Shown in pieces: positions 57,940 through 64,000 of a stretch of 64,000 nucleotides of DNA. Origin of the DNA: Pseudomonadota bacterium (lineage in GTDB: Bacteria > Pseudomonadota > Alphaproteobacteria > Rhodobacterales > Rhodobacteraceae). The stretch lies in assembly GCA_020161655.1 (NCBI GenBank), contig JAIUPC010000024.1:124001-188000 (forward strand). The letters are read 5' to 3'. Under the pieces are notes generated by a model, which saw nothing but the letters and a program-made list of their open reading frames with translations, did not search any database and had not been told where the DNA came from. The position numbers and the translations under genes were made by a program. Position 1 is the stretch's first letter. Each line of letters starts with the position of its first letter.

Positions 57940-58818
57940 TCAGGTTGCCACCAATACGCCCCTTGCCGCCTGCCGGATCGCCTTCGTCAGCCGGGGCAGC
58001 GCCGCGCCGGGGAGGCGGCTTACCTGCCAGTGGAGCGGCACGTCGAGCGGGGTGCCGGGGACGAGCGGCACGATGCGCCCGGCCGCAAGGTCATCGCCGA
58101 TCATCGCCTCGGGCAGCATGCCCCAGCCAAGTGACAGGCGTGTGGCGGTGACGAAGCCTTCGGCCGAGGCGATCATGTGGCCGCGAAAGGCGACGCGCTG
58201 GCCCAATGCCGCCCTGGCCCATCGCCCTTGGAGCTTGTCCTTGCTGTTGAAGATCAGCGCCGGCGCGGCACCTAAGTGTTCCGCCGTCACCCCGCCCGGA
58301 AACCAGCGCGCCATGAAGGCGGGCGCGGCGCAGGCGAGGTAGCGGAGCGCGCCGAGCGGGTGGGCATCGCAGCCCGCGATGAGGCCGCCGTGGGCGGTGA
58401 CGGCGGCCATCACCTCGCCGCGCTTCAGCCATTCGGCGGAATGGTCCTGATCGTCGATGACGAGGTCGAAGAGGAACCCGTCGAGCGTGGCGAGCGCGGG
58501 CAGGACCCAGGTCGCGAGGCTGTCGGCATTGACGGCAAGGCGGATCACCGGGCGGTCGCCTTCGGCCTGTCCGGCGCCGTCGAGAAGGTCACTCTCCATC
58601 AGCGCCACATCCTCGGCATGGCGGGCGAGCCGCGCGCCCATGTCGGTCGCGGTGGCGGGCGGGCCACGGCGGACAAGCGTGGTGCCAAGCCTCTCCTCCA
58701 GCGCGCGGATGCGCTGCGACACGGCTGAGGGCGTGACGCCAAGCCGGGCGGCGGCCTCCTCGAAGCTGCCGGTGCGCAGAACCTCGGCGAGGGTCGCAAG
58801 ATGGGTGTAGTCGAGCAT
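57940..58818 (-). CDS. ArgP/LysG-type LysR transcriptional regulator
   Basis: This 292-aa LysR regulator of the ArgP/LysG branch begins MLDYTHLATLAEVLRTGSFEE. The HTH is AAARLGVTPSAVSQRIRALEERLG, followed by VRRGPPATATDMGARL, and the C-terminus LPRLTKAIRQAAR. Its divergent partner is a LysE-type exporter, the normal arrangement in which ArgP senses lysine or arginine and activates export. I start at ATG 58818; the frame to 58881 overlaps the promoter region. Confidence 0.9.
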   Translation of the reverse strand: MLDYTHLATLAEVLRTGSFEEAAARLGVTPSAVSQRIRALEERLGTTLVRRGPPATATDMGARLARHAEDVALMESDLLDGAGQAEGDRPVIRLAVNADSLATWVLPALATLDGFLFDLVIDDQDHSAEWLKRGEVMAAVTAHGGLIAGCDAHPLGALRYLACAAPAFMARWFPGGVTAEHLGAAPALIFNSKDKLQGRWARAALGQRVAFRGHMIASAEGFVTATRLSLGWGMLPEAMIGDDLAAGRIVPLVPGTPLDVPLHWQVSRLPGAALPRLTKAIRQAARGVLVAT

Positions 58819-58904
58819 TAGGAAATCTTCATCAGGCGAAGCAATATTAAATTGTCTTGATCCGTCTTGCGCCGTAGTCAAGCCCTGTCTTCAAGGGGTT
58901 TGCC
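58819..58904. promoter_or_regulatory. argP-lysE divergent promoter region
   Basis: This is an 86-nt intergenic space between divergent start codons, with an AT-rich centre (GCAATATTAAATTGTC) suited to two overlapping promoters. LysG/ArgP bind T-N11-A motifs in such gaps. I cannot single out one site. Confidence 0.45.
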
Positions 58905-59507
58905 ATGCATTCGGTCTTTCTCGCCGGTTTCGGATTGTCGCTGAGCCTGATCGCTGCCATCGGCGCGCAGAATGCCTTCGTGCTGCGTCAGGGGCTGAAG
59001 CGCGAACATGTGCTGCCGGTCGCGCTTTTCTGCGCCGTTTCCGACGCGGTGCTGATCGCCGCAGGCATCGCCGGGATCGGCATCGCCACCGACCGCCTGC
59101 CGATGCTGCTGCCGATCCTGAAATGGGGCGGGGTGGCCTTCCTCGCCGTCTACGGCGCCAAGGCCTTTCGGGCGGCGTGGAAGGGTGGGGAGGCCATGGA
59201 CGCGGGCAAGACCGGCGCCGCTCCCCTTGGCCGCATCCTTCTGACGCTGGCGGCGATCACCTGGCTCAACCCGCATGTCTACCTCGACACGGTCGTGCTT
59301 CTGGGGTCCATCGCCAACCAGTATCCGGGCCAGGAATGGACCTTCGGCCTGGGGGCGGCGCTCGGCTCATTCGCCTTCTTCTTCACGCTGGCTTACGGCG
59401 CGCGGCTTCTGTCGCCGCTCTTTGCGCGGCCTGCGGCCTGGCGGGTGCTCGACGGTTTCGTCGCCGCCGTGATGTGGTCCATCGCGCTCGGGCTGGCCGC
59501 CCGTTAG
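58905..59507 (+). CDS. LysE/ArgO amino acid exporter
   Basis: This 200-aa inner-membrane exporter with about six hydrophobic segments. Family motif: SLSLIAAIGAQNAFVLRQGLKREHV near the N-terminus, then LKWGGVAFLAVYGAKAFRAAW and AAITWLNPHVYLDTVVLLGSIANQY (the conserved LNPHVYLDT). Exports lysine/arginine or analogues and is activated by the divergent ArgP-type regulator. ATG 58905. Confidence 0.95.
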   Translation: MHSVFLAGFGLSLSLIAAIGAQNAFVLRQGLKREHVLPVALFCAVSDAVLIAAGIAGIGIATDRLPMLLPILKWGGVAFLAVYGAKAFRAAWKGGEAMDAGKTGAAPLGRILLTLAAITWLNPHVYLDTVVLLGSIANQYPGQEWTFGLGAALGSFAFFFTLAYGARLLSPLFARPAAWRVLDGFVAAVMWSIALGLAAR

Positions 59508-59545
59508 GGGTTGCAGGCCTCGGCCCGATCGGCTTCTGTCCCGGC

Positions 59546-60451
59546 ATGGAAAGCCAATCGCAGAACCGACCGATTGCCGGTATTCTCTGGATGCTGGCGA
59601 CGGGCTTGAGCTTCGTCGCCGTCACCGGCACCGTGCGCCATCTCGGCACTGCGCTGCCCTCGGCCGAAGCCGCCTTCCTGCGTTTCGTGATCGGCCTTGT
59701 GTTCCTTCTCCCTGCGCTTGTCGTGGCGCTGCGCGCAGGCCTGCCCGAGGGCACGCCGAAGCTCATCCTCGGGCGCGGTGTCCTCCATGTGATCGCGGTG
59801 ATCCTCTGGTTCTACGCAATGGCGCGGCTGCCGGTCGCGGAGGTGACGGCGATCGGCTATCTCAACCCCATCGTGGTGACGGTCGGTGCTGCGGTATTCC
59901 TTGGTGAGAAGCTCGCCTTCCGGCGGATCGCGGCCATCGTCGTCGCGCTGATCGGGGCGCTGGTGATCCTGCGGCCGGGGGTGCGCGAGATCTCGGACGG
60001 GCAACTGGCGCAATTGGGTGCCGCGACCTGCTTCGGCCTGTCGTACCTTATCGCCAAGCGCCTCTCCTCGGTCATGTCGGCGGGCGCGCTGGTGGCGCTG
60101 CTGTCGCTGACCGTCACCATAGGCCTTGCGCCCTTCGCCATCGCCTCTTGGGTCCAGCCGACACTGACGCAGCTTGGCCAGCTGGCGGTGGTCGCGGCCT
60201 TTGCGACGCTTGGCCACTATTCCATGGCCCGAGCCTTTGCCGCCGCCCCCCTGACCGTGACCCAGCCGGCGACGTTCCTGCAACTGGTCTGGGCCACGCT
60301 TCTGGGCGTGATCGCCTTTCGCGAACCGGTCGATCCTTACATCCTGATCGGCGGCGCCATGATCATCGCCGCCATCAGCTACATGACCTGGCGCGAGGCA
60401 CAGGTCAGGCGGCGGGCGGTAACGCCCTCTGCCGTCGCAACCAAGGTCTGA
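59546..60451 (+). CDS. DMT superfamily transporter (EamA domain)
   Basis: This 301-aa exporter with two EamA repeats: GILWMLATGLSFVAVTGTVRHLG and EVTAIGYLNPIVVTVGAAVFLGE in the first, LGAATCFGLSYLIAKRLSS and TVTQPATFLQLVWATLLGVIAF in the second. Starts at ATG 59546 (MESQSQNRPIAG); the frame further upstream is antisense-like shadow of the lysE gene. It follows lysE by 38 nt and may be co-expressed with it. Substrate unknown. It is the third DMT exporter in the window. Confidence 0.92.
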   Translation: MESQSQNRPIAGILWMLATGLSFVAVTGTVRHLGTALPSAEAAFLRFVIGLVFLLPALVVALRAGLPEGTPKLILGRGVLHVIAVILWFYAMARLPVAEVTAIGYLNPIVVTVGAAVFLGEKLAFRRIAAIVVALIGALVILRPGVREISDGQLAQLGAATCFGLSYLIAKRLSSVMSAGALVALLSLTVTIGLAPFAIASWVQPTLTQLGQLAVVAAFATLGHYSMARAFAAAPLTVTQPATFLQLVWATLLGVIAFREPVDPYILIGGAMIIAAISYMTWREAQVRRRAVTPSAVATKV

Positions 60452-60581
60452 CAGGGTAGGGAATACCCGCAACTGGCGCGTGTGGAAATTTCGCGCAACT
60501 TGTGATAGATTGATCGCGTTCATTTTCCTGAAGTCCTGTTTTCGAAGCCCAGTTTTCAGACCGCGCCCGAGAGGTGTAGCC

Positions 60582-60800
60582 GTGGCACATTCCAGAGCCA
60601 TATCCGTCGTCTTGCGCATCGTCCTTCCCATCGCCGCCCTCTCCCTCGCGGCGGCGGCTTTTGCGCAGGTTCCCCCCCATTCCCCCGGGACCATCTGCCA
60701 GACCCCCGAATACTGGTGCTGGGCCGCGCAACCCGGCGCGCCCGGCGATCCCTGTGGCTGCGCCACGCCCTGGGGCTGGCAGTATGGAACCCTGATCTAG
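60582..60800 (+). CDS. small secreted Cys-rich protein of unknown function
   Basis: This 72-aa ORF starts at GTG 60582 (GAGGTG upstream). A signal peptide (AISVVLRIVLPIAALSLAAAAFA) is followed by a short mature part with four cysteines: TICQTPEYWCWAAQPGAPGD and PCGCATPWGWQYGTLI. The CxTPxxWCW...PxxPCxCxTPxG pattern looks like a conserved periplasmic mini-protein that I associate with Rhodobacteraceae, without known function. It lies 22 nt upstream of an unknown membrane gene. Confidence 0.65.
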   Translation: MAHSRAISVVLRIVLPIAALSLAAAAFAQVPPHSPGTICQTPEYWCWAAQPGAPGDPCGCATPWGWQYGTLI

Positions 60801-60822
60801 CGGTGCCGAGGAGAGACGTCCG

Positions 60823-62091
60823 ATGGCCGAACCGACGCAATCCTACCTGACGGAGCTTTTCGAGGACGCCGACCGGGTGCTCCACTACGGGCATTCGACC
60901 GGACGGCTGAAGGATTCCTCGCTGGCGGTGGCGCTTGCGAAGATGCGCGGGGAGGGGCCGCAGGAAAGCGCCACCGCGATCATGGAGTTGCAGACGGCGA
61001 TGGCGCAGGCGGTACGCGATATCCGCCCCGTCACCATCGCCGATCTGCGCGCCGGTCATGACCCCTGCGACCCGAAACGGGCGCGGACGATCACGCCCCT
61101 GCGTGGGGTCTTCTTCCTTCTGCTGCTCGGCCTGCTCTGGACGACCTTCTATTATTCGACCTGGGAACGCCACGGCGTCCGGCTCGTCGAAAGCATGCGG
61201 CAGAACCAGATCGAAAAGCAGGACGCGATCCTGCAGGAACTGATCCTTGGCTATGTCGCCGACGCGGCCCAGTCCGAAGCCCGCGACAGCATCCGCGCCA
61301 GTGCCGCGCTCTATGAACGGACCCGCGAGTTGCAGGGGATCGAGGACCGGATCAACGCCGACAACGCCCAGTATGTCGAACTGCTGCAAGGCTGGGTGCC
61401 GTTTCGCGGGCTCTACCTTCGCCTCGCGCCGGCCGCCCTGCCGCGGCAGGCAACGGCCGTCCCGGTGAAGGCGACGCAGGCCTCCGTCGATCACTTCACG
61501 AGGTGCCTGAACATCGGGACGTTCCGGGTTGAAGCCGGGACTGAGCCGAGCACCCTGATCGCCTTTCCCGACCCGCGTGCCGCCGAACATGTCTCGCAGG
61601 TCTTTGCCGGGGACATCCGCCAGCAGATGAAGATGCTGCAGACCTTCCGCTGTGTCCTCAGCCTGCCGATCACCTCCGGCTTCATTGACGGAAGCTCCCA
61701 GCCGGTCCGCGCCCTCGGGTCCGATGTCTCGAGCATCGACAAGCTGGACGAGCGTATCGTGACGCTCAACCTCTGGATCCTGCCCGCACTTTACGGGGCG
61801 CTTGGGGCGATGATCTACTTCGGGCGCGGCTTTTTGAACCCCGACATCCCCGACCCGCACTGGATGTTCTTCTTCGCGCGCCTAAGCGTCGCAGCGTTTG
61901 CCGGCATCGCTGTCGGCTGGTTCTTCGAGAACGGCATCAAGATCGAGGGCATCACCACTTCGGGCGGGTCGCCCGGCGTGCTGCTTCTCGCCTTTCTCTT
62001 CGGCTTCGCGCTCGATGTGTTCTTTGCGCTACTCGAGCGGCTGGTCAGGGTCAGCACCGACGCGGTGAACCGGATCGGGGCCGGGACCTGA
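60823..62091 (+). CDS. membrane protein of unknown function, follows the Cys-rich mini-protein
   Basis: This 422-aa protein has an N-terminal cytoplasmic part (SYLTELFEDADRVLHYGHST), a first hydrophobic segment LRGVFFLLLLGLLWTTFYY, a long helical domain (SMRQNQIEKQDAILQELILG), and three C-terminal hydrophobic segments (LNLWILPALYGALGAMIYFG, ARLSVAAFAGIAVGWFF, GVLLLAFLFGFALDVFFALL). I recognise no family. Its ATG is 22 nt after the Cys-rich mini-protein, so both may work at the same membrane. It ends only 3 nt from the convergent choV stop. Confidence 0.75.
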   Translation: MAEPTQSYLTELFEDADRVLHYGHSTGRLKDSSLAVALAKMRGEGPQESATAIMELQTAMAQAVRDIRPVTIADLRAGHDPCDPKRARTITPLRGVFFLLLLGLLWTTFYYSTWERHGVRLVESMRQNQIEKQDAILQELILGYVADAAQSEARDSIRASAALYERTRELQGIEDRINADNAQYVELLQGWVPFRGLYLRLAPAALPRQATAVPVKATQASVDHFTRCLNIGTFRVEAGTEPSTLIAFPDPRAAEHVSQVFAGDIRQQMKMLQTFRCVLSLPITSGFIDGSSQPVRALGSDVSSIDKLDERIVTLNLWILPALYGALGAMIYFGRGFLNPDIPDPHWMFFFARLSVAAFAGIAVGWFFENGIKIEGITTSGGSPGVLLLAFLFGFALDVFFALLERLVRVSTDAVNRIGAGT

Positions 62092-62094
62092 GGC

Positions 62095-63126
62095 CTACCC
62101 CCTTGGCCCGATCAGCCGCGCGATGACCGTCTTGCGCGAGACCTGGCCGACCACGGCGCCGTTCTCCACCACTTCCAGCGCGCGGGTCTCGTCCTTCAGC
62201 TTCTCCATCACCGCCTTGATCGGCGTGTCGATGTCGGTCTGGCCGGTGGTGGGCGTGACGTTCGGCGTCGGTTCTACCGCATCGCGTGCGGTCAGCACCG
62301 ACAGCGGGTTCATGTGGTTGACGAAATCGGCCACATAGTCGCTGACCGGGTTGGCGATGATCTCGCGCGCGGTGCCGCATTGGACGATGCGGCCGCCCTC
62401 CATCAGGGCGATGCGGTTGCCAAGCTTGAAGGCCTCGTCAAGGTCGTGGCTCACGAAGATGATGGTGCGCCTGAGCTTGGCCTGAAGCTCCAGAAGCTCA
62501 TCCTGGAGCCTCGTGCGGATCAGGGGGTCGAGCGCGGAGAAGGGCTCGTCCATCAGAAGGATCGGCGCTTCGGTCGCGAAGGCGCGGGCGAGGCCGACGC
62601 GCTGCTGCATGCCGCCGGAAAGTTCGCCGACCTTGCGATCGGCCCAGTCGGAAAGCCCGACGAGCGCCAGTTGCTGATCGACCTTGGCGCGGCGCGCGGC
62701 GGGGTCCATGCCGGCAAGCTCAAGCCCAAGGCCGACGTTTTCGCGCACCGACCGCCAGGGCAGGAGGCCGAACTGCTGGAAGACCATCGCCACGCATTCG
62801 CGCCGGACCCTGAGAAGATCGGGGGCGGAGGCGCTGCCGACCTCGCAGTTCCAGCCTTCCTCATGCACCGTCACCTTGCCCCGGCAGACCGGGTTCAGCC
62901 CGTTCACGGCGCGCAGAAGCGTCGATTTGCCCGAACCCGAGAGGCCCATAAGGACGAGGATTTCGCCCTTCTCGACCGTCAGAGAGCAATCGTGGACGCC
63001 CAGAACCTGACCGGTGGCCTTCTGGATCTCGGCCCGGCTCATGCCCTTGTCCATCAGCGGCAGGGCTTTCTCGGGATGATCGCCGAAGACGATGTTGACC
63101 TTGTCGAACGCGACCGCGACCGTCAT
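62095..63126 (-). CDS. choV: choline/glycine betaine ABC transporter ATP-binding protein
   Basis: This 343-aa ATPase of the OpuA/ProV/ChoV type. Walker A GLSGSGKST (61-69), Q-loop VFQQFGLLPW, signature LSGGMQQRVGLARA, Walker B ILLMDEPFSALDPL, H-loop FVSHDLDEAF, plus a C-terminal CBS-type region (ADFVNHMNPLSVLTARDA ... VVGQVSRKTVIARLI). It energises uptake of choline or betaine for osmoprotection. It overlaps the permease gene by 4 nt. The substrate (choline versus betaine/proline) is inferred from the ChoV-like start TVAVAFDKVNIVFG. Confidence 0.93.
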   Translation of the reverse strand: MTVAVAFDKVNIVFGDHPEKALPLMDKGMSRAEIQKATGQVLGVHDCSLTVEKGEILVLMGLSGSGKSTLLRAVNGLNPVCRGKVTVHEEGWNCEVGSASAPDLLRVRRECVAMVFQQFGLLPWRSVRENVGLGLELAGMDPAARRAKVDQQLALVGLSDWADRKVGELSGGMQQRVGLARAFATEAPILLMDEPFSALDPLIRTRLQDELLELQAKLRRTIIFVSHDLDEAFKLGNRIALMEGGRIVQCGTAREIIANPVSDYVADFVNHMNPLSVLTARDAVEPTPNVTPTTGQTDIDTPIKAVMEKLKDETRALEVVENGAVVGQVSRKTVIARLIGPRG

Positions 63127-63980
63127 TTCGCTTCTCCGATCCGAAGCATCCGGTCCAGCACGATGGCGACGACCACGATGATGAAGCCCGATTCAAAGCC
63201 AAGCGCTGTGTTGACCGAGTTGAGCGCCCGGACGACCGGCACCCCAAGCCCGTTGGCACCGACGAGGGCGGCGATGACCACCATCGACAGCGACAGCATG
63301 ATGGTCTGGTTCAGCCCCGCCATGATCTGCGGCAGGGCATAGGGCAGCTCCACCTTCCAGAGCGTCTGCCGCCCGGTGCCGCCAAAGGCCTTCACTGCCT
63401 CAAGAAGCGTCTGCGGCGTCGAAGAGACGCCAAGATGCGTGAGCCGGATCGGCGCCGGCAGGACGAAGATCACCGTGGCGATCAGCCCCGGCACCATGCC
63501 GATGCCGAAGAAGACGATGGCCGGGATCAGGTACACGAAGGTCGGCAGCGTCTGCATCAGGTCGAGGATCGGGCGCATCGCCGCGAAAAGCCTTGGACGG
63601 TGCGCGGCGGCAATGCCGATCGGCACGCCGATCGCCATGCAGACGACGCAGGCCGAAAGGACCAGAGTCAGGCTTTCCATCGTCTCTTTCCAGTAGCCCT
63701 GGTTGAGGATGAAGAGAAAGCCGAGGATCACCAGAACGCAGGTCTTCCAGCTGCGCTGGAGATACCAGGTGAGCGCGACAAAAAGCGCAATGATGACCAG
63801 CGGATGCGGACTTTGCAGCAGCCAGAGGATGCCGTCGATCAGCCCTTGCAGGATATCCGACAGCGCGTCGAAGAAGCCGCGCCCGTTTTCCTTCAGCCAG
63901 TCGAACATTTGTTTGGCGGTCTTGCCGACAGGTATCTTGTTGTCTGTCAGCCAGCCCATAGCGCCGGAATGCTCGGTCAT
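63123..63980 (-). CDS. choW: choline/glycine betaine ABC transporter permease
   Basis: This 285-aa permease with about six hydrophobic segments and the binding-protein-dependent transport signature near AFGGTGRQTLWKVELPYALPQIMAGLNQTIMLSL. The N-terminus (WLTDNKIPVGKTAKQMFDWL) matches ChoW/ProW proteins that begin before the first TM segment. Upstream on the minus strand would lie the substrate-binding protein gene, beyond 64000. It shares ATGA with choV. Confidence 0.93.
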   Translation of the reverse strand: MTEHSGAMGWLTDNKIPVGKTAKQMFDWLKENGRGFFDALSDILQGLIDGILWLLQSPHPLVIIALFVALTWYLQRSWKTCVLVILGFLFILNQGYWKETMESLTLVLSACVVCMAIGVPIGIAAAHRPRLFAAMRPILDLMQTLPTFVYLIPAIVFFGIGMVPGLIATVIFVLPAPIRLTHLGVSSTPQTLLEAVKAFGGTGRQTLWKVELPYALPQIMAGLNQTIMLSLSMVVIAALVGANGLGVPVVRALNSVNTALGFESGFIIVVVAIVLDRMLRIGEAK

Positions 63981-64000
63981 CCCTGTCCCCCGAAGATGAT

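Noticed and set aside
1-64000. tRNA genes
   Set aside because: I scanned intergenic spaces for GTTCRANYC-type T-loops with matching acceptor stems and saw none I could support.

Overview
This 64 kb window is high-GC (visibly about two-thirds G+C), densely packed bacterial chromosome. It most likely comes from an alphaproteobacterium of the Rhodobacteraceae. The case rests on several points: the lpxC-bamD-recN order at the left edge, the cobS/cobT aerobic cobaltochelatase pair, gatCA apart from gatB, ATGA/GTGA stop-start overlaps, a VPLPA-type C-terminal sorting signal, and two copies of a GGGxGTATTT-type intergenic repeat that I associate with this family. I see no prophage, CRISPR array, integrase or tRNA. 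The one mobile element is a REP-associated tyrosine transposase (RAYT).

Layout. 1-3.6 kb: envelope and DNA repair (lpxC, bamD, recN). 3.7-9.1 kb: a DUF3563 mini-protein, an FAD-linked D-2-hydroxyacid dehydrogenase, DUF427, aminopeptidase P, and a frameshifted membrane gene. 9.2-12.6 kb: cobT and cobS, separated by a RAYT gene flanked by direct copies of a 28-bp palindrome. 12.8-19.8 kb: periplasmic MsrB, a DCC protein, a Rossmann-fold gene remnant, a di-haem peroxidase, a J-domain protein, two DUF4177-like paralogues, a histone-deacetylase-like hydrolase and gatB. 19.9-23 kb: crotonase, EamA transporter, dtd and a PfkB kinase. 23.1-28.5 kb: a six-gene minus-strand operon of poorly understood genes (27-aa membrane peptide, XpaC, TelA, DUF2927, SPFH-GYF, double zinc ribbon). 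28.7-32.7 kb: an RluB-type pseudouridine synthase with a giant repeat tail, tadA, epmA and efp.

32.9-43 kb: a lower-GC secreted trypsin-like protease, gatCA, a lipoprotein, an AmpD-like amidase, the RNase P RNA, DUF533, rpmG, a hairpin-rich intergenic region, a Bax-inhibitor-1 protein, and a DUF1127/LysR pair. 43.3-48.7 kb: a quinone oxidoreductase, an XRE regulator behind a near-perfect sigma-54 promoter, a histidinol-phosphatase-like gene, and convergent 8-oxoguanine and guanine deaminases. 48.8-64 kb: mgtE, a folate cyclo-ligase, a VPLPA-CTERM protein, ymdB, a DMT exporter, tandem SLC13/TrkA-C permeases, yebC, argP/lysE, another DMT exporter, a Cys-rich secreted mini-protein next to an unknown membrane protein, and a choline/betaine ABC transporter (choV-choW) running off the right edge.

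Most of this is housekeeping. The items most worth follow-up are the REP/RAYT unit and its dispersed REPs at gene 3' ends, the membrane/zinc-ribbon operon at 23.1-28.5 kb, the sigma-54-controlled XRE gene, the three-hairpin array at 40.5-40.7 kb, and a shared TTGCGGCAA/TGTGGCG motif upstream of two unrelated genes. All functional calls come from reading the sequence by eye; no database search was run.
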